Notes under the pieces: generated by a model | Database searches by the model: none | Told to the model about the DNA's origin: nothing | The model's input: only the letters and a program-made list of their open reading frames with translations | Assembly: GCF_004362865.1 (NCBI RefSeq) | Contig: NZ_SNYI01000002.1 | Coordinates: 434,001-498,000, forward strand | Direction: 5' to 3' | DNA length: 64,000 nt | Source of the DNA: Zeaxanthinibacter enoshimensis | GTDB taxonomy: Bacteria > Bacteroidota > Bacteroidia > Flavobacteriales > Flavobacteriaceae | Position numbers and translations under genes: made by a program | Shown here: positions 35,620 to 43,499 of the stretch, piece by piece | Position numbering within the stretch: the first letter of the stretch is position 1 | How the letters are laid out: every line of letters begins with the position of its first letter

Positions 35620-38019
35620 ATGATTACCAATACGGAGTTAGAATATAAAGGGAATTTATACCCCAATGAAATTGTTGATGTTAAGCAGGAGTCTGATAAA
35701 TTCTATTTTACTACTGATAACGGGGTAATTCTTGAGCTCACCGTGATTCGTAATTCTGCGGTCCGGTTCCGCTATGCTACGGAACATTTATTCCAGCCCG
35801 ACTTTTCCTATGCGATCAGTGAGAACGCCATTAAAGGATTCAGTCAACTGGAATTCCGCGAAACAGAAACTGAATACTGGGTAGAAACTGCCCGTATCCG
35901 GGTACTTATCGATAAGAAAACCCTTCGAACACAGATCTCCGATAAGGAGGGGAACATCATAAACGAGGATGAACTCGGATTCCACTGGGAAGAGAACTAT
36001 ACCCACGGTGGTAATTCGGTTAAGATGAGTAAAATTACCCAGGCCTCGGAAAGTTTCTACGGGATGGGAGACAAGGCTACTCATTCTAACCTCAAGGGGA
36101 AAAGAGTGAATAACTGGGTAACGGATCAGTATGCCTACGGCAAGGACCAGGACCCCCTTTATAAAGCTATTCCTTTTTATATAGGACTACATAACCAGAT
36201 CGCTTACGGGATCTTTTTTGACAACACTTTTCGCACTCATTTTGATTTTTCTCATGAGCGACGGAATGTGACCAGCTTCTGGGCTGATGGAGGCGAGATG
36301 AACTATTATTTCTTTTACGGCCCCGAAATGTCGCGCGTGGTGCAGGCCTATACGGACCTTACCGGCACACCCGAATTACCCCCGCTTTGGGCCTTGGGAT
36401 ATCACCAGTCTAAATGGAGCTACTACCCGGATAGCCAGGTACGGGCACTTGGAAAACAGTTCAGGAAAAATAAGATCCCATGTGACGCCATCTACCTGGA
36501 TATTGACTACATGGATGGTTTTCGTTGTTTCACCTGGGATAAGGAAAAATTCCCGGACCCTAAAGGCATGATACAGGACCTGGAGAAGGACGGTTTTAAG
36601 ACTGTGGTCATGATAGACCCGGGTATCAAGGTAGACCGGGATTACTGGGTGTACCAGGAGGCCATGGAGAATGATTACTTCTGCAAGAGAGGAGATGGTC
36701 CCCTGATGCGTGGGAAAGTATGGCCCGGAGTCTGCAGCTTCCCGGATTTTACGAACCCGGAGGTGCGGAAATGGTGGGCCAACCTATACAAGGAAATGAT
36801 CGCTGAGACCGGCGTCCACGCCGTATGGAATGATATGAATGAACCCGCGGTGATGGAAGTTCCAACCAAAACGGCACCGCTGGACACCCGCCATAATTAT
36901 GACGGTCATCCCTGCAGTCACCGTAAAGCCCATAATATTTACGGGACACAGATGGTCAGGGCCACCTATGAAGGGGTCAAAAAATTCGTTTTCCCTAAAA
37001 GACCTTTTGTTATTACCAGGGCGGCTTATGCCGGGGCACAGCGCTATAGCTGTACCTGGACCGGGGATAACGTAGCTACCTGGGAACATTTATGGATAGC
37101 CAATGTACAGGTACAGCGGATGTGCCTGAGCGGTTATTCTTTCGTAGGATCAGATATCGGTGGTTTCGCCGAGCAACCCAATGGAGAATTATTTGCACGC
37201 TGGATACAGCTGGGAGTCTTCCACCCGTTTTGCAGGGTACATTCGAGCGGGGATCACGGGGACCAGGAGCCCTGGTCTTTTGACCCGGAGGTGACCAAGA
37301 TCGTGCGTAAGTTCATTGAGCTGAGGTATCAGCTTCTGCCTTATCTCTATACCATGTTCTGGAAATACTCCAGGGACAATGTCCCTATGATCAAATCCCT
37401 TGTCTATTTTGACCAGGAAGATCCCCAGACACATTTCCGGACAGACGAATTTATTTTCGGCGACCAGATCCTGGTTTGCCCGGTACAGGAACCTAACGCC
37501 AAAGGCAGGCGTATGTACCTGCCACGGGGCAACTGGCATAACTACTGGACAGGAGAAGTGGTAGAAGGCGGAATGGAGAAATGGGTGGTTGCAGATATAG
37601 ATAAAGTTCCCTTGTTCATTAAAGAAGGGGCTATCATCCCGTTCTACCCGGTACAGCAGTACGTAGGCGAGATTGAACTGCAACAGCTTACCCTGAATGT
37701 ATATTATAAACAGGGGATCGAGGATTCCACCGTTTATGAGGATGCCCAGGATGGCTTTGATTATAAGAAAGGCGGGTACAGCCTGAGGAACTTTAAGTTA
37801 AACGGGAAGGAGAAGGAGCTGATCATCCAGCAATACAAGGACGGTACTTATGAAACCACTTATGATTCTTTCAAGATCAGGTTACATGGCTTGCCGTTCA
37901 AGATCAAGACCATCGAAGTAGACAATGTCAAAGTTCCCCTGGACACCGTGCGTTTAAACGGTGACAGCACCATTGAAATAAGCAAAAATTTTACGGAATT
38001 GCACATAATAGGGGCCTGA
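35620..38019 (+). CDS. GH31 alpha-glucosidase
   Basis: A 799-residue retaining alpha-glycosidase of family 31. The order is an N-terminal beta-sandwich (about 1-230), the catalytic barrel with nucleophile Asp405 in VWNDMNEP and acid/base Asp483 in TGDNVATWEH, and C-terminal beta domains. WALGYHQSKWSYYPD is the usual entry to the barrel. No signal peptide is present, so it is likely cytosolic and releases glucose from maltose or short alpha-glucans, feeding glycolysis from the pool that Mak also uses. It starts 105 bases after glgB on the same strand and could be the operon's last gene. Substrate preference (alpha-1,4, alpha-1,6) cannot be told. Confidence 0.92.
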   Translation: MITNTELEYKGNLYPNEIVDVKQESDKFYFTTDNGVILELTVIRNSAVRFRYATEHLFQPDFSYAISENAIKGFSQLEFRETETEYWVETARIRVLIDKKTLRTQISDKEGNIINEDELGFHWEENYTHGGNSVKMSKITQASESFYGMGDKATHSNLKGKRVNNWVTDQYAYGKDQDPLYKAIPFYIGLHNQIAYGIFFDNTFRTHFDFSHERRNVTSFWADGGEMNYYFFYGPEMSRVVQAYTDLTGTPELPPLWALGYHQSKWSYYPDSQVRALGKQFRKNKIPCDAIYLDIDYMDGFRCFTWDKEKFPDPKGMIQDLEKDGFKTVVMIDPGIKVDRDYWVYQEAMENDYFCKRGDGPLMRGKVWPGVCSFPDFTNPEVRKWWANLYKEMIAETGVHAVWNDMNEPAVMEVPTKTAPLDTRHNYDGHPCSHRKAHNIYGTQMVRATYEGVKKFVFPKRPFVITRAAYAGAQRYSCTWTGDNVATWEHLWIANVQVQRMCLSGYSFVGSDIGGFAEQPNGELFARWIQLGVFHPFCRVHSSGDHGDQEPWSFDPEVTKIVRKFIELRYQLLPYLYTMFWKYSRDNVPMIKSLVYFDQEDPQTHFRTDEFIFGDQILVCPVQEPNAKGRRMYLPRGNWHNYWTGEVVEGGMEKWVVADIDKVPLFIKEGAIIPFYPVQQYVGEIELQQLTLNVYYKQGIEDSTVYEDAQDGFDYKKGGYSLRNFKLNGKEKELIIQQYKDGTYETTYDSFKIRLHGLPFKIKTIEVDNVKVPLDTVRLNGDSTIEISKNFTELHIIGA

Positions 38020-38129
38020 TTTATTCTTACTTTCATTCCCCACAGGATTCGGTATGATTCTTGATTTTTACCATGCAGAGAACAGCCGTACCTGTCCAAT
38101 GGGAACAAGTAAGGAAAAAATTTATGACG

Positions 38130-38942
38130 ATGAAACGAATATTACTTATAGTGGCGGTCATGATGACCGTCGTTGCCTGTAAGACTAACCCTTTTACCGG
38201 TAAGAAGACCTTGAACTTCTATCCTAACAGCCAGATATTTCCGATGGCATTTGCTCAGTATGACGAGTTCTTAAAGGAAAATAAAGTGGTTGAAGGCACA
38301 GAAGATGCCCGTATGGTTACCAATGTAGGGCAAAAGATTTCGGCCGCGGCAGAACGCTGGCTAACGGCCAATGGTTATCCAGGTTACCTGAAGGATTACC
38401 GGTGGGAATACAACCTGGTAAAGGATGATGCGGTCAATGCCTGGGCCATGCCGGGAGGTAAGATCGTCTTTTATAGCGGGATCATGCCTATCGCCAAGAA
38501 TGAAGCAGGAGTTGCAGCCATTATGGGCCATGAAGTTGCCCACGCACTCGCTGACCACGGGGCACAACGAATGAGCGCAGGGACACTGCAGCAATTGGGT
38601 GCCGTTGCCGGGAATATCGCGATCAGTGATCCTGAAAAAAGGAACGTATTCAACCAGGCCTACGGGGTAGGTTCTACAGTAGGGGTAATGCTGCCTTTCA
38701 GCAGGAGCCACGAGACCGAAGCGGACCGCATAGGTTTACAGATCATGGCGATCGCGGGATACGATCCCATGGAGGCCGCTGATCTCTGGAGAAGGATGAA
38801 AGCCGAGTCAGGAAATGCGGCTCCGCCGGAATTTTTAAGTACTCACCCGTCTAATGATACCCGTATCAACAACATAGAGAAATGGGCACCCCTTGCTAAG
38901 GAAGAAGCCCGAAAATTCGGAGTGACCTCTTTTAAATCCTAA
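38130..38942 (+). CDS. M48-family metallopeptidase lipoprotein
   Basis: A 270-residue protein with a lipoprotein signal (lipobox MTVVAC, Cys17) and a Zn-peptidase domain of family M48, group LoiP/YcaL. The active-site motif HEVAHALADHG holds the two His ligands and catalytic Glu. The third ligand is the Glu in SHETEADRIGL. The C-terminal STHPSNDTRINNIE is also typical. It should degrade or process misfolded outer-membrane or periplasmic proteins. An ATG two codons earlier (38124) is an alternative start. A strong hairpin with seven T follows at once. Confidence 0.93.
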   Translation: MKRILLIVAVMMTVVACKTNPFTGKKTLNFYPNSQIFPMAFAQYDEFLKENKVVEGTEDARMVTNVGQKISAAAERWLTANGYPGYLKDYRWEYNLVKDDAVNAWAMPGGKIVFYSGIMPIAKNEAGVAAIMGHEVAHALADHGAQRMSAGTLQQLGAVAGNIAISDPEKRNVFNQAYGVGSTVGVMLPFSRSHETEADRIGLQIMAIAGYDPMEAADLWRRMKAESGNAAPPEFLSTHPSNDTRINNIEKWAPLAKEEARKFGVTSFKS

Positions 38943-38963
38943 TCAGTTTAAAAACGTATATTG

Positions 38964-38993
38964 AAACCGTTTCCAAAAAGAAACGGTTTTTTT
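38964..38993 (+). terminator. Intrinsic terminator after the M48 gene, abutting the next start codon
   Basis: AAACCGTTTC (38964-38973)/GAAACGGTTT (38980-38989) is a perfect 10-bp stem with a six-base loop, then a T run up to 38993. The following base is the A of the next gene's ATG. Confidence 0.85.
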
Positions 38994-40319
38994 ATGGTAC
39001 AGGTACTGGCTGTTAAAGGCAGCAGGAAATTACTGAACGCATGGGCGTTTTACGATTGGGCCAACTCGGTTTACAGCCTGGTGATCTCCTCCACCATCTT
39101 CCCTCTTTTTTACGGCGCCCTCTTCCGGGTGGCTGGGATAGAACAGGTATATATTTTCGGGGGTTATATCGCCAGGGCTCCCCTGATCAGCTATATAACT
39201 TCAGCAGCTTTTCTCTTTATTGCGATCATCACCCCTTTTATTGCCGGGATCTCGGATTACCTGGGTAATAAGAAAGGCTTTATGAAATTCTTCTGTTACC
39301 TCGGCGGCGCTTCCTGCATCGGTCTTTATTGGTTTTCACTCGATAATATCTACCTGGGGCTACTCTGCTACTTCCTGGGTCTCACAGGCTTCTGGGTCAG
39401 TTTTGCCATCAACAATTCTTACCTGCCCGATATCGCTTTTCCTGAACAACAAGACCGGGTCAGTGCAAAAGGTTTTTCCCTGGGCTATATAGGTAGTGTG
39501 ATCCTCTTGTTGTTCAACTTGGGAATGGTGATGAATCCCTCTGTTTTCGGGATAACAGAAAGCGGGGGTGAAGCAGCCGAACTGGTTGCCATGAGGTACA
39601 GCTTTATCTCTGTAGGAGTGTGGTGGATCCTGTTCAGTCAATATTCATTCTATCACCTGCCAAAAGGCAATAAGAGGGAAGGTCCGCGCCGTCATGTACT
39701 GCTAAACGGGTTCAGGGAACTGCGAAGCGTTTGGAGACAGTTACAGGACTTGGGCGAACTTAAGAGGTATCTCCTTGCATTCTTTATCTACAGTATGGCG
39801 GTCCAGACCGTAATGCTTATCGCGGCTTATTTCGGTGAAGAAGAGGTAGCGTGGGGCTCGGATTCGGAGCGAACCACTGGACTGATAGTAAGTATACTGG
39901 TTATTCAGCTGGTGGCTATCATCGGTGCCAGTCTTACGGCATGGGCTTCAAGAATATTGGGAAATATCCGAACCCTGGTGATCATCAACGGGCTTTGGGT
40001 TATTATCTGTATCTATGCCTATTTCGTGGTCAGTCCCATCGAATTCTACCTTGCTGCAGGTTTTGTCGGCCTGGTCATGGGGAGTATACAAGCCCTTTCC
40101 CGTTCCACTTATTCCAAATTTCTTCCGGAAACCAAGGATACGGCATCATTTTTCAGCTTTTACGACGTGGCGGAGAAGATCGGGATCGTGATCGGGACAC
40201 TGCTCTACGGAATGGTCGCCCAGCTTACAGGCAGCATGCGGAATGCTTCTGTCTTCCTGGCGCTGTTCTTTATTTCCGGCCTTATCCTGTTGCTGCGGGT
40301 TCATAAAAAAGCCCCCTGA
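38994..40319 (+). CDS. UMF1/Atg22-type MFS transporter
   Basis: A 441-residue inner-membrane protein with about 12 transmembrane segments. The signature NAWAFYDWANSVYSLVISS at the N-terminus marks the UMF1 (Atg22-like) major facilitator family, whose eukaryotic member exports amino acids from the vacuole; the bacterial substrates are unknown. A conserved loop MGSIQALSRSTYSKFLPE follows in the second half. The ATG is the first base after a terminator T run, and no downstream in-frame start fits the family, so its transcription start is unclear. The stop codon lies in the loop of the hairpin that follows. Confidence 0.88.
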   Translation: MVQVLAVKGSRKLLNAWAFYDWANSVYSLVISSTIFPLFYGALFRVAGIEQVYIFGGYIARAPLISYITSAAFLFIAIITPFIAGISDYLGNKKGFMKFFCYLGGASCIGLYWFSLDNIYLGLLCYFLGLTGFWVSFAINNSYLPDIAFPEQQDRVSAKGFSLGYIGSVILLLFNLGMVMNPSVFGITESGGEAAELVAMRYSFISVGVWWILFSQYSFYHLPKGNKREGPRRHVLLNGFRELRSVWRQLQDLGELKRYLLAFFIYSMAVQTVMLIAAYFGEEEVAWGSDSERTTGLIVSILVIQLVAIIGASLTAWASRILGNIRTLVIINGLWVIICIYAYFVVSPIEFYLAAGFVGLVMGSIQALSRSTYSKFLPETKDTASFFSFYDVAEKIGIVIGTLLYGMVAQLTGSMRNASVFLALFFISGLILLLRVHKKAP

Positions 40320-40331
40320 GAAGGAGGCTTT
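40308..40331. terminator. Bidirectional terminator between the UMF1 and head GIN genes
   Basis: AAAGCC…CCT (40308-40317) pairs with AGG…GGCTTT (40322-40331), with one mismatch, around a four-base loop that carries the UMF1 stop codon. A run of A before it serves as T run for the minus-strand gene. Confidence 0.6.
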
Positions 40332-40353
40332 ACATATTGTGCGATGGCTGGGA

Positions 40354-41079
40354 TCAAGCTTTGGTGATCTCTCCTGAACCGGATTTTTTACTGTCGATCT
40401 TCTTGGGATTTCCTTTATAATGAATATCACCGGAGCCGCTTACATTGGCCTTCAGGGATTTGGTTGCCATAACATTCACATCGGCAGAACCAGAAACCTG
40501 TACTTCAACATCTTCAGCGTCGAGATCAAAAGCATCGAGGTCCCCGGATCCGGACATCCGGATCTCCAGTTCTTTAGTCTTACCCTTCAGGCTGATGTTT
40601 CCTGAACCGGATACATTTGCCTTGACTTTATCTGACTCCACCTCCAGTGCTATATCCCCCGAACCTGAAACCGCTGTTTCAAGTCGGTCTGATTTCAAGA
40701 CCGTCCGACTGCTTACATCGCCCGACCCGGAAAGGCTGATGGCTTCGATCTGTTCAACCGGGATGGTAACCACGATCCCATCTTTCCATTTGGAAGGTTT
40801 AAGGTTAACTCCTTTTTTTTCTTTTACTGTCAATTTCCCACGATCGACCTCTGTTTCTACATACTCCAGCAGGTTTTCCTCACCCTTCAGTGTAATCTCA
40901 CCTTCACGCCCATTAACTAATATTACATCAAACCAACCCGCTACAGCGATCTCCTCGTATTCCGCGGTTTCCCGCTCCTGGGTGATCACATTGCCGTTGC
41001 CCTTGATCTTCTTGCCCCATTGGGCCTGCAGCCCGTAGCTCATACATAGCAACAGGGCTAATAGTACTATTCTTTTCAT
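40354..41079 (-). CDS. Head GIN domain-containing (DUF2807) exported protein
   Basis: A 241-residue protein with a signal peptide (about 1-20, ending GLQAQ). The mature part is a right-handed parallel beta-helix-like auto-transporter adhesin head domain (DUF2807). It contains the repeated step motif SGSGD/N/E, seen at least six times (for example SLSGSGDVS, AVSGSGDIA, NVSGSGNIS, RMSGSGDLD). It probably sits at the cell surface or in the periplasm. It follows the DUF4097-type gene by 12 bases and is the last gene of the ECF sigma operon. Confidence 0.88.
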   Translation of the reverse strand: MKRIVLLALLLCMSYGLQAQWGKKIKGNGNVITQERETAEYEEIAVAGWFDVILVNGREGEITLKGEENLLEYVETEVDRGKLTVKEKKGVNLKPSKWKDGIVVTIPVEQIEAISLSGSGDVSSRTVLKSDRLETAVSGSGDIALEVESDKVKANVSGSGNISLKGKTKELEIRMSGSGDLDAFDLDAEDVEVQVSGSADVNVMATKSLKANVSGSGDIHYKGNPKKIDSKKSGSGEITKA

Positions 41080-41091
41080 TTCGTCAGTTGA

Positions 41092-42183
41092 TTAATTTTT
41101 ATACAAGCGGATGCCGCCATAACTACTATTAATATAAACCTTTTTTCCGTCCGAATTACTGCCGTAACGACCTTTGTAGTATTTAGAGACGGATTCTATT
41201 TTCCGGATATCGGTTTCCATTTCATCTAACCCCTTAACATCCGCATATTGTGCAGAGATCTCGAAGCTGAAGTTATACTGGGGGGCATATCCTACCTTGA
41301 CACCAGTATAATCGGAATCGATGGTTAGGTTCCCCGCGTCTGCGGCCATGCGGTCTATAGAGATCCCGCCGTAATCAGCATTGATATCCACATTCCCGTG
41401 AACTGTTCCCAGGGCGATGTCTATGTAATCACCGCTTCCTTTTACATTATTCATTTCTTTGACTTCCAGGTGGCCGTAGTCACAGCTGTATTCCAGGTTT
41501 TCCATAGTGCCCACCGAAGCATTGGTATAGTCTGCATTCAGTTGCAGGTCACCGGCTTTCTCAATGGTGAACCCGGAATAATCTGCAGAGATGGATCCGC
41601 TGTTCATATAGCCGATGGTTGATTTGGAAGTATAATCAAAAGACAACTGGTTACTGCGGCCTCTGAGTTCCCCGATGTCCAGCCTGCCGTAATCACAGCT
41701 GATCTTGGCATGCCCGTCTATGCGGTCAAGAATGATCGCACCGTAATCGTTGCTGAGGTTCACATTGTGCTTCACAGGCAACTTAATAGTGTAGTTCACC
41801 TGCATGCTCACATTCTTGTTTCCACCCCAGTTCCAGTTCCAGCCGGTTTTTCCTTTGTTGAATTTGGTTTTTGCACTGACCGTTTCTCCCGACTGCTCAA
41901 ATTCCACGGATATCTCATCGAGTTTCTCCTGTACTTTCTCCTCGTTATCACCATTGGTCTTAATATGGACCTCTATGGCAATACGGTCTTCGTTCCAGGA
42001 TGTCAGGACCAGGTTACCGAAACTGTTGTCCACTTTCAGGAGCCCGCTGGCCGATACCTTGAATTCTTTCTTTATGGTCTTTTCCTTGGTATGTTTGCCT
42101 TTGCGATCATGGTCATGAGCCAATAGGCTGCCCGTAGACATAATTCCAAGGACAAGTACCAGGTTAAATACTAATGTTTTCAT
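41092..42183 (-). CDS. DUF4097-type beta-repeat exported protein
   Basis: A 363-residue exported protein (signal peptide about 1-22, ending SLLAH). It has a basic linker and then a long series of short beta-strand repeats with D/A-Y-G/S/T steps: SNDYGAIILDRI, SCDYGRLDI, SADYSGFTI, NADYTNASV, SCDYGHLEV, NADYGGISI, DSDYTGVKV. These are the marks of DUF4097, a family of adhesin-like beta-helix proteins. Its start overlaps the end of the putative anti-sigma gene by 20 bases. Function unknown; genetic context suggests a product or effector of the sigma system. Confidence 0.85.
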   Translation of the reverse strand: MKTLVFNLVLVLGIMSTGSLLAHDHDRKGKHTKEKTIKKEFKVSASGLLKVDNSFGNLVLTSWNEDRIAIEVHIKTNGDNEEKVQEKLDEISVEFEQSGETVSAKTKFNKGKTGWNWNWGGNKNVSMQVNYTIKLPVKHNVNLSNDYGAIILDRIDGHAKISCDYGRLDIGELRGRSNQLSFDYTSKSTIGYMNSGSISADYSGFTIEKAGDLQLNADYTNASVGTMENLEYSCDYGHLEVKEMNNVKGSGDYIDIALGTVHGNVDINADYGGISIDRMAADAGNLTIDSDYTGVKVGYAPQYNFSFEISAQYADVKGLDEMETDIRKIESVSKYYKGRYGSNSDGKKVYINSSYGGIRLYKN

Positions 42184-42727
42184 TTTCTTCCGTATTAAAG
42201 TTTTTGATCATTTCTATTTGTTCTTGTACATCTTTCAGGAGCGCTATCCTGGTCTGGAAATTGGTGATCATCGCGCTGAGGATCAGTTTACTATTGCCGC
42301 CATTCACCAAATCCCTTTCCATTTTCGTGTAATCATCTTCCAGGATTTTTAGCTGCGCCAGGGCATCTTCGAGAACTTTATTGGTCAAAGGTGAATCTTC
42401 CGTCCTCAGTATTTTTACCTGCTCCTCGATCAGGCTGGTGAAGTAGAGATTGGTCTGTGAGATCTCCGGGGAGATCTGGGCTACCTGACTCTCCATATCC
42501 GGTTGCTGGTTAATTACCAGGAAACCGAGGGTAAGGAAAACGAGTAGCACCGCTGCAGCTGCATAAGGTTGCCACAGGCTGAACAGGGATAACCCAGATC
42601 CTTTAGGCTTTTGCCCGGCCTGTAACCTGGCCCTGAATCTTTCTTCATGCCCTGGGTCAGGCAATTCAGTATCAAACTGCCCTTCCAGGGATTTAAAGAG
42701 GTCTTCTATATATCGTTCATCTTTCAT
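42164..42727 (-). CDS. Single-pass membrane protein, putative anti-sigma factor
   Basis: A 187-residue protein with a cytosolic N-terminal part of about 55 residues (KDERYIEDLFKSLEGQFDTE), one transmembrane segment (AAAAVLLVFLTLGFLVI, about 60-77) and a periplasmic coiled-coil-like helix rich in Glu, Lys and Leu. Its ATG overlaps the sigma stop in TGATG, so translation is coupled to the sigma factor. Topology and position fit an anti-sigma factor, but no zinc-binding anti-sigma motif is visible, so this is inference. Confidence 0.7.
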   Translation of the reverse strand: MKDERYIEDLFKSLEGQFDTELPDPGHEERFRARLQAGQKPKGSGLSLFSLWQPYAAAAVLLVFLTLGFLVINQQPDMESQVAQISPEISQTNLYFTSLIEEQVKILRTEDSPLTNKVLEDALAQLKILEDDYTKMERDLVNGGNSKLILSAMITNFQTRIALLKDVQEQIEMIKNFNTEENENISI

Positions 42728-43266
42728 CAGTTCAGCTTTAATAATTTTTTTCTCAGGCTTTCCTTCGCCCTGGATATCGTGGTCCTGCAATTGGCATAAC
42801 TGATATCCATTATGCTGCAGATCTCTTCATAATCATAACCTTCTATGAGGTGTAAGGTCAAAGAAATCCGGTAATTGTCTTTCAACCTTTGCATGGCGGC
42901 CATCACCTTTTGAGCCTTCAGTTCAGCCTCTCCATGATCAGGGACGTAACCATCATTGTCTTCGACCTTGTACAGTACCTCGTCCAGTCTTACTTCACCG
43001 GATTTTTGCTGCTTCCGGTAATAGTGAATACTCCTGTTGATCACGATTCGTTTTAACCAGGCTCCGAAGGTGACTTCTCCCCGGAAGGTGTGTAACTTGG
43101 TAAATGCCCTTAAAAACGATTCCTGCATGATATCTTCAGCGTCCTCACTTTTCTTTACAATACGTAATGCTACGTTATACATGGCTTTATAATATCGCCT
43201 GTACAGCTCCATCTGAGCAGCCTGGTCACCTTCCAGGCACAATGGCACTAACGCTTCCGTATGCAT
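42727..43266 (-). CDS. ECF-type RNA polymerase sigma factor heading a surface-protein operon
   Basis: A 179-residue ECF sigma factor. Region 2 (MELYRRYYKAMYNVALRIVK, DAEDIMQESFLRAFTKLHTF, FGAWLKRIVINRSIHYYRKQ) and region 4 (NYRISLTLHLIEGYDYEEI, MDISYANCRTTISRAKESL) are complete. The ATG at 43266 is used; an upstream TTG (43281) could add five residues. Four genes follow on one strand with overlaps or short gaps: putative anti-sigma, DUF4097, DUF2807. This suggests sigma autoregulation of a surface-protein operon. Confidence 0.92.
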   Translation of the reverse strand: MHTEALVPLCLEGDQAAQMELYRRYYKAMYNVALRIVKKSEDAEDIMQESFLRAFTKLHTFRGEVTFGAWLKRIVINRSIHYYRKQQKSGEVRLDEVLYKVEDNDGYVPDHGEAELKAQKVMAAMQRLKDNYRISLTLHLIEGYDYEEICSIMDISYANCRTTISRAKESLRKKLLKLN

Positions 43267-43499
43267 TAAAAGTTGGCTCAAAAAGTAAATGGTTTATTCA
43301 ATAGATACCTGAAGTTAGGGAATGTTACAGTTTTTATGATTTATTTTTCATTTCGTGGCATAACAATTGTTTTTTGAATATAGCACACATGTCCGCATAA
43401 TGGTATGTACCTTGTAGCCAGTGGGTTAAGGATGTGTTCTGGAAAAGAAAATTGATAACAAGCCAGGTCATAATGACAGAATGGCTGATAAAATAATAT

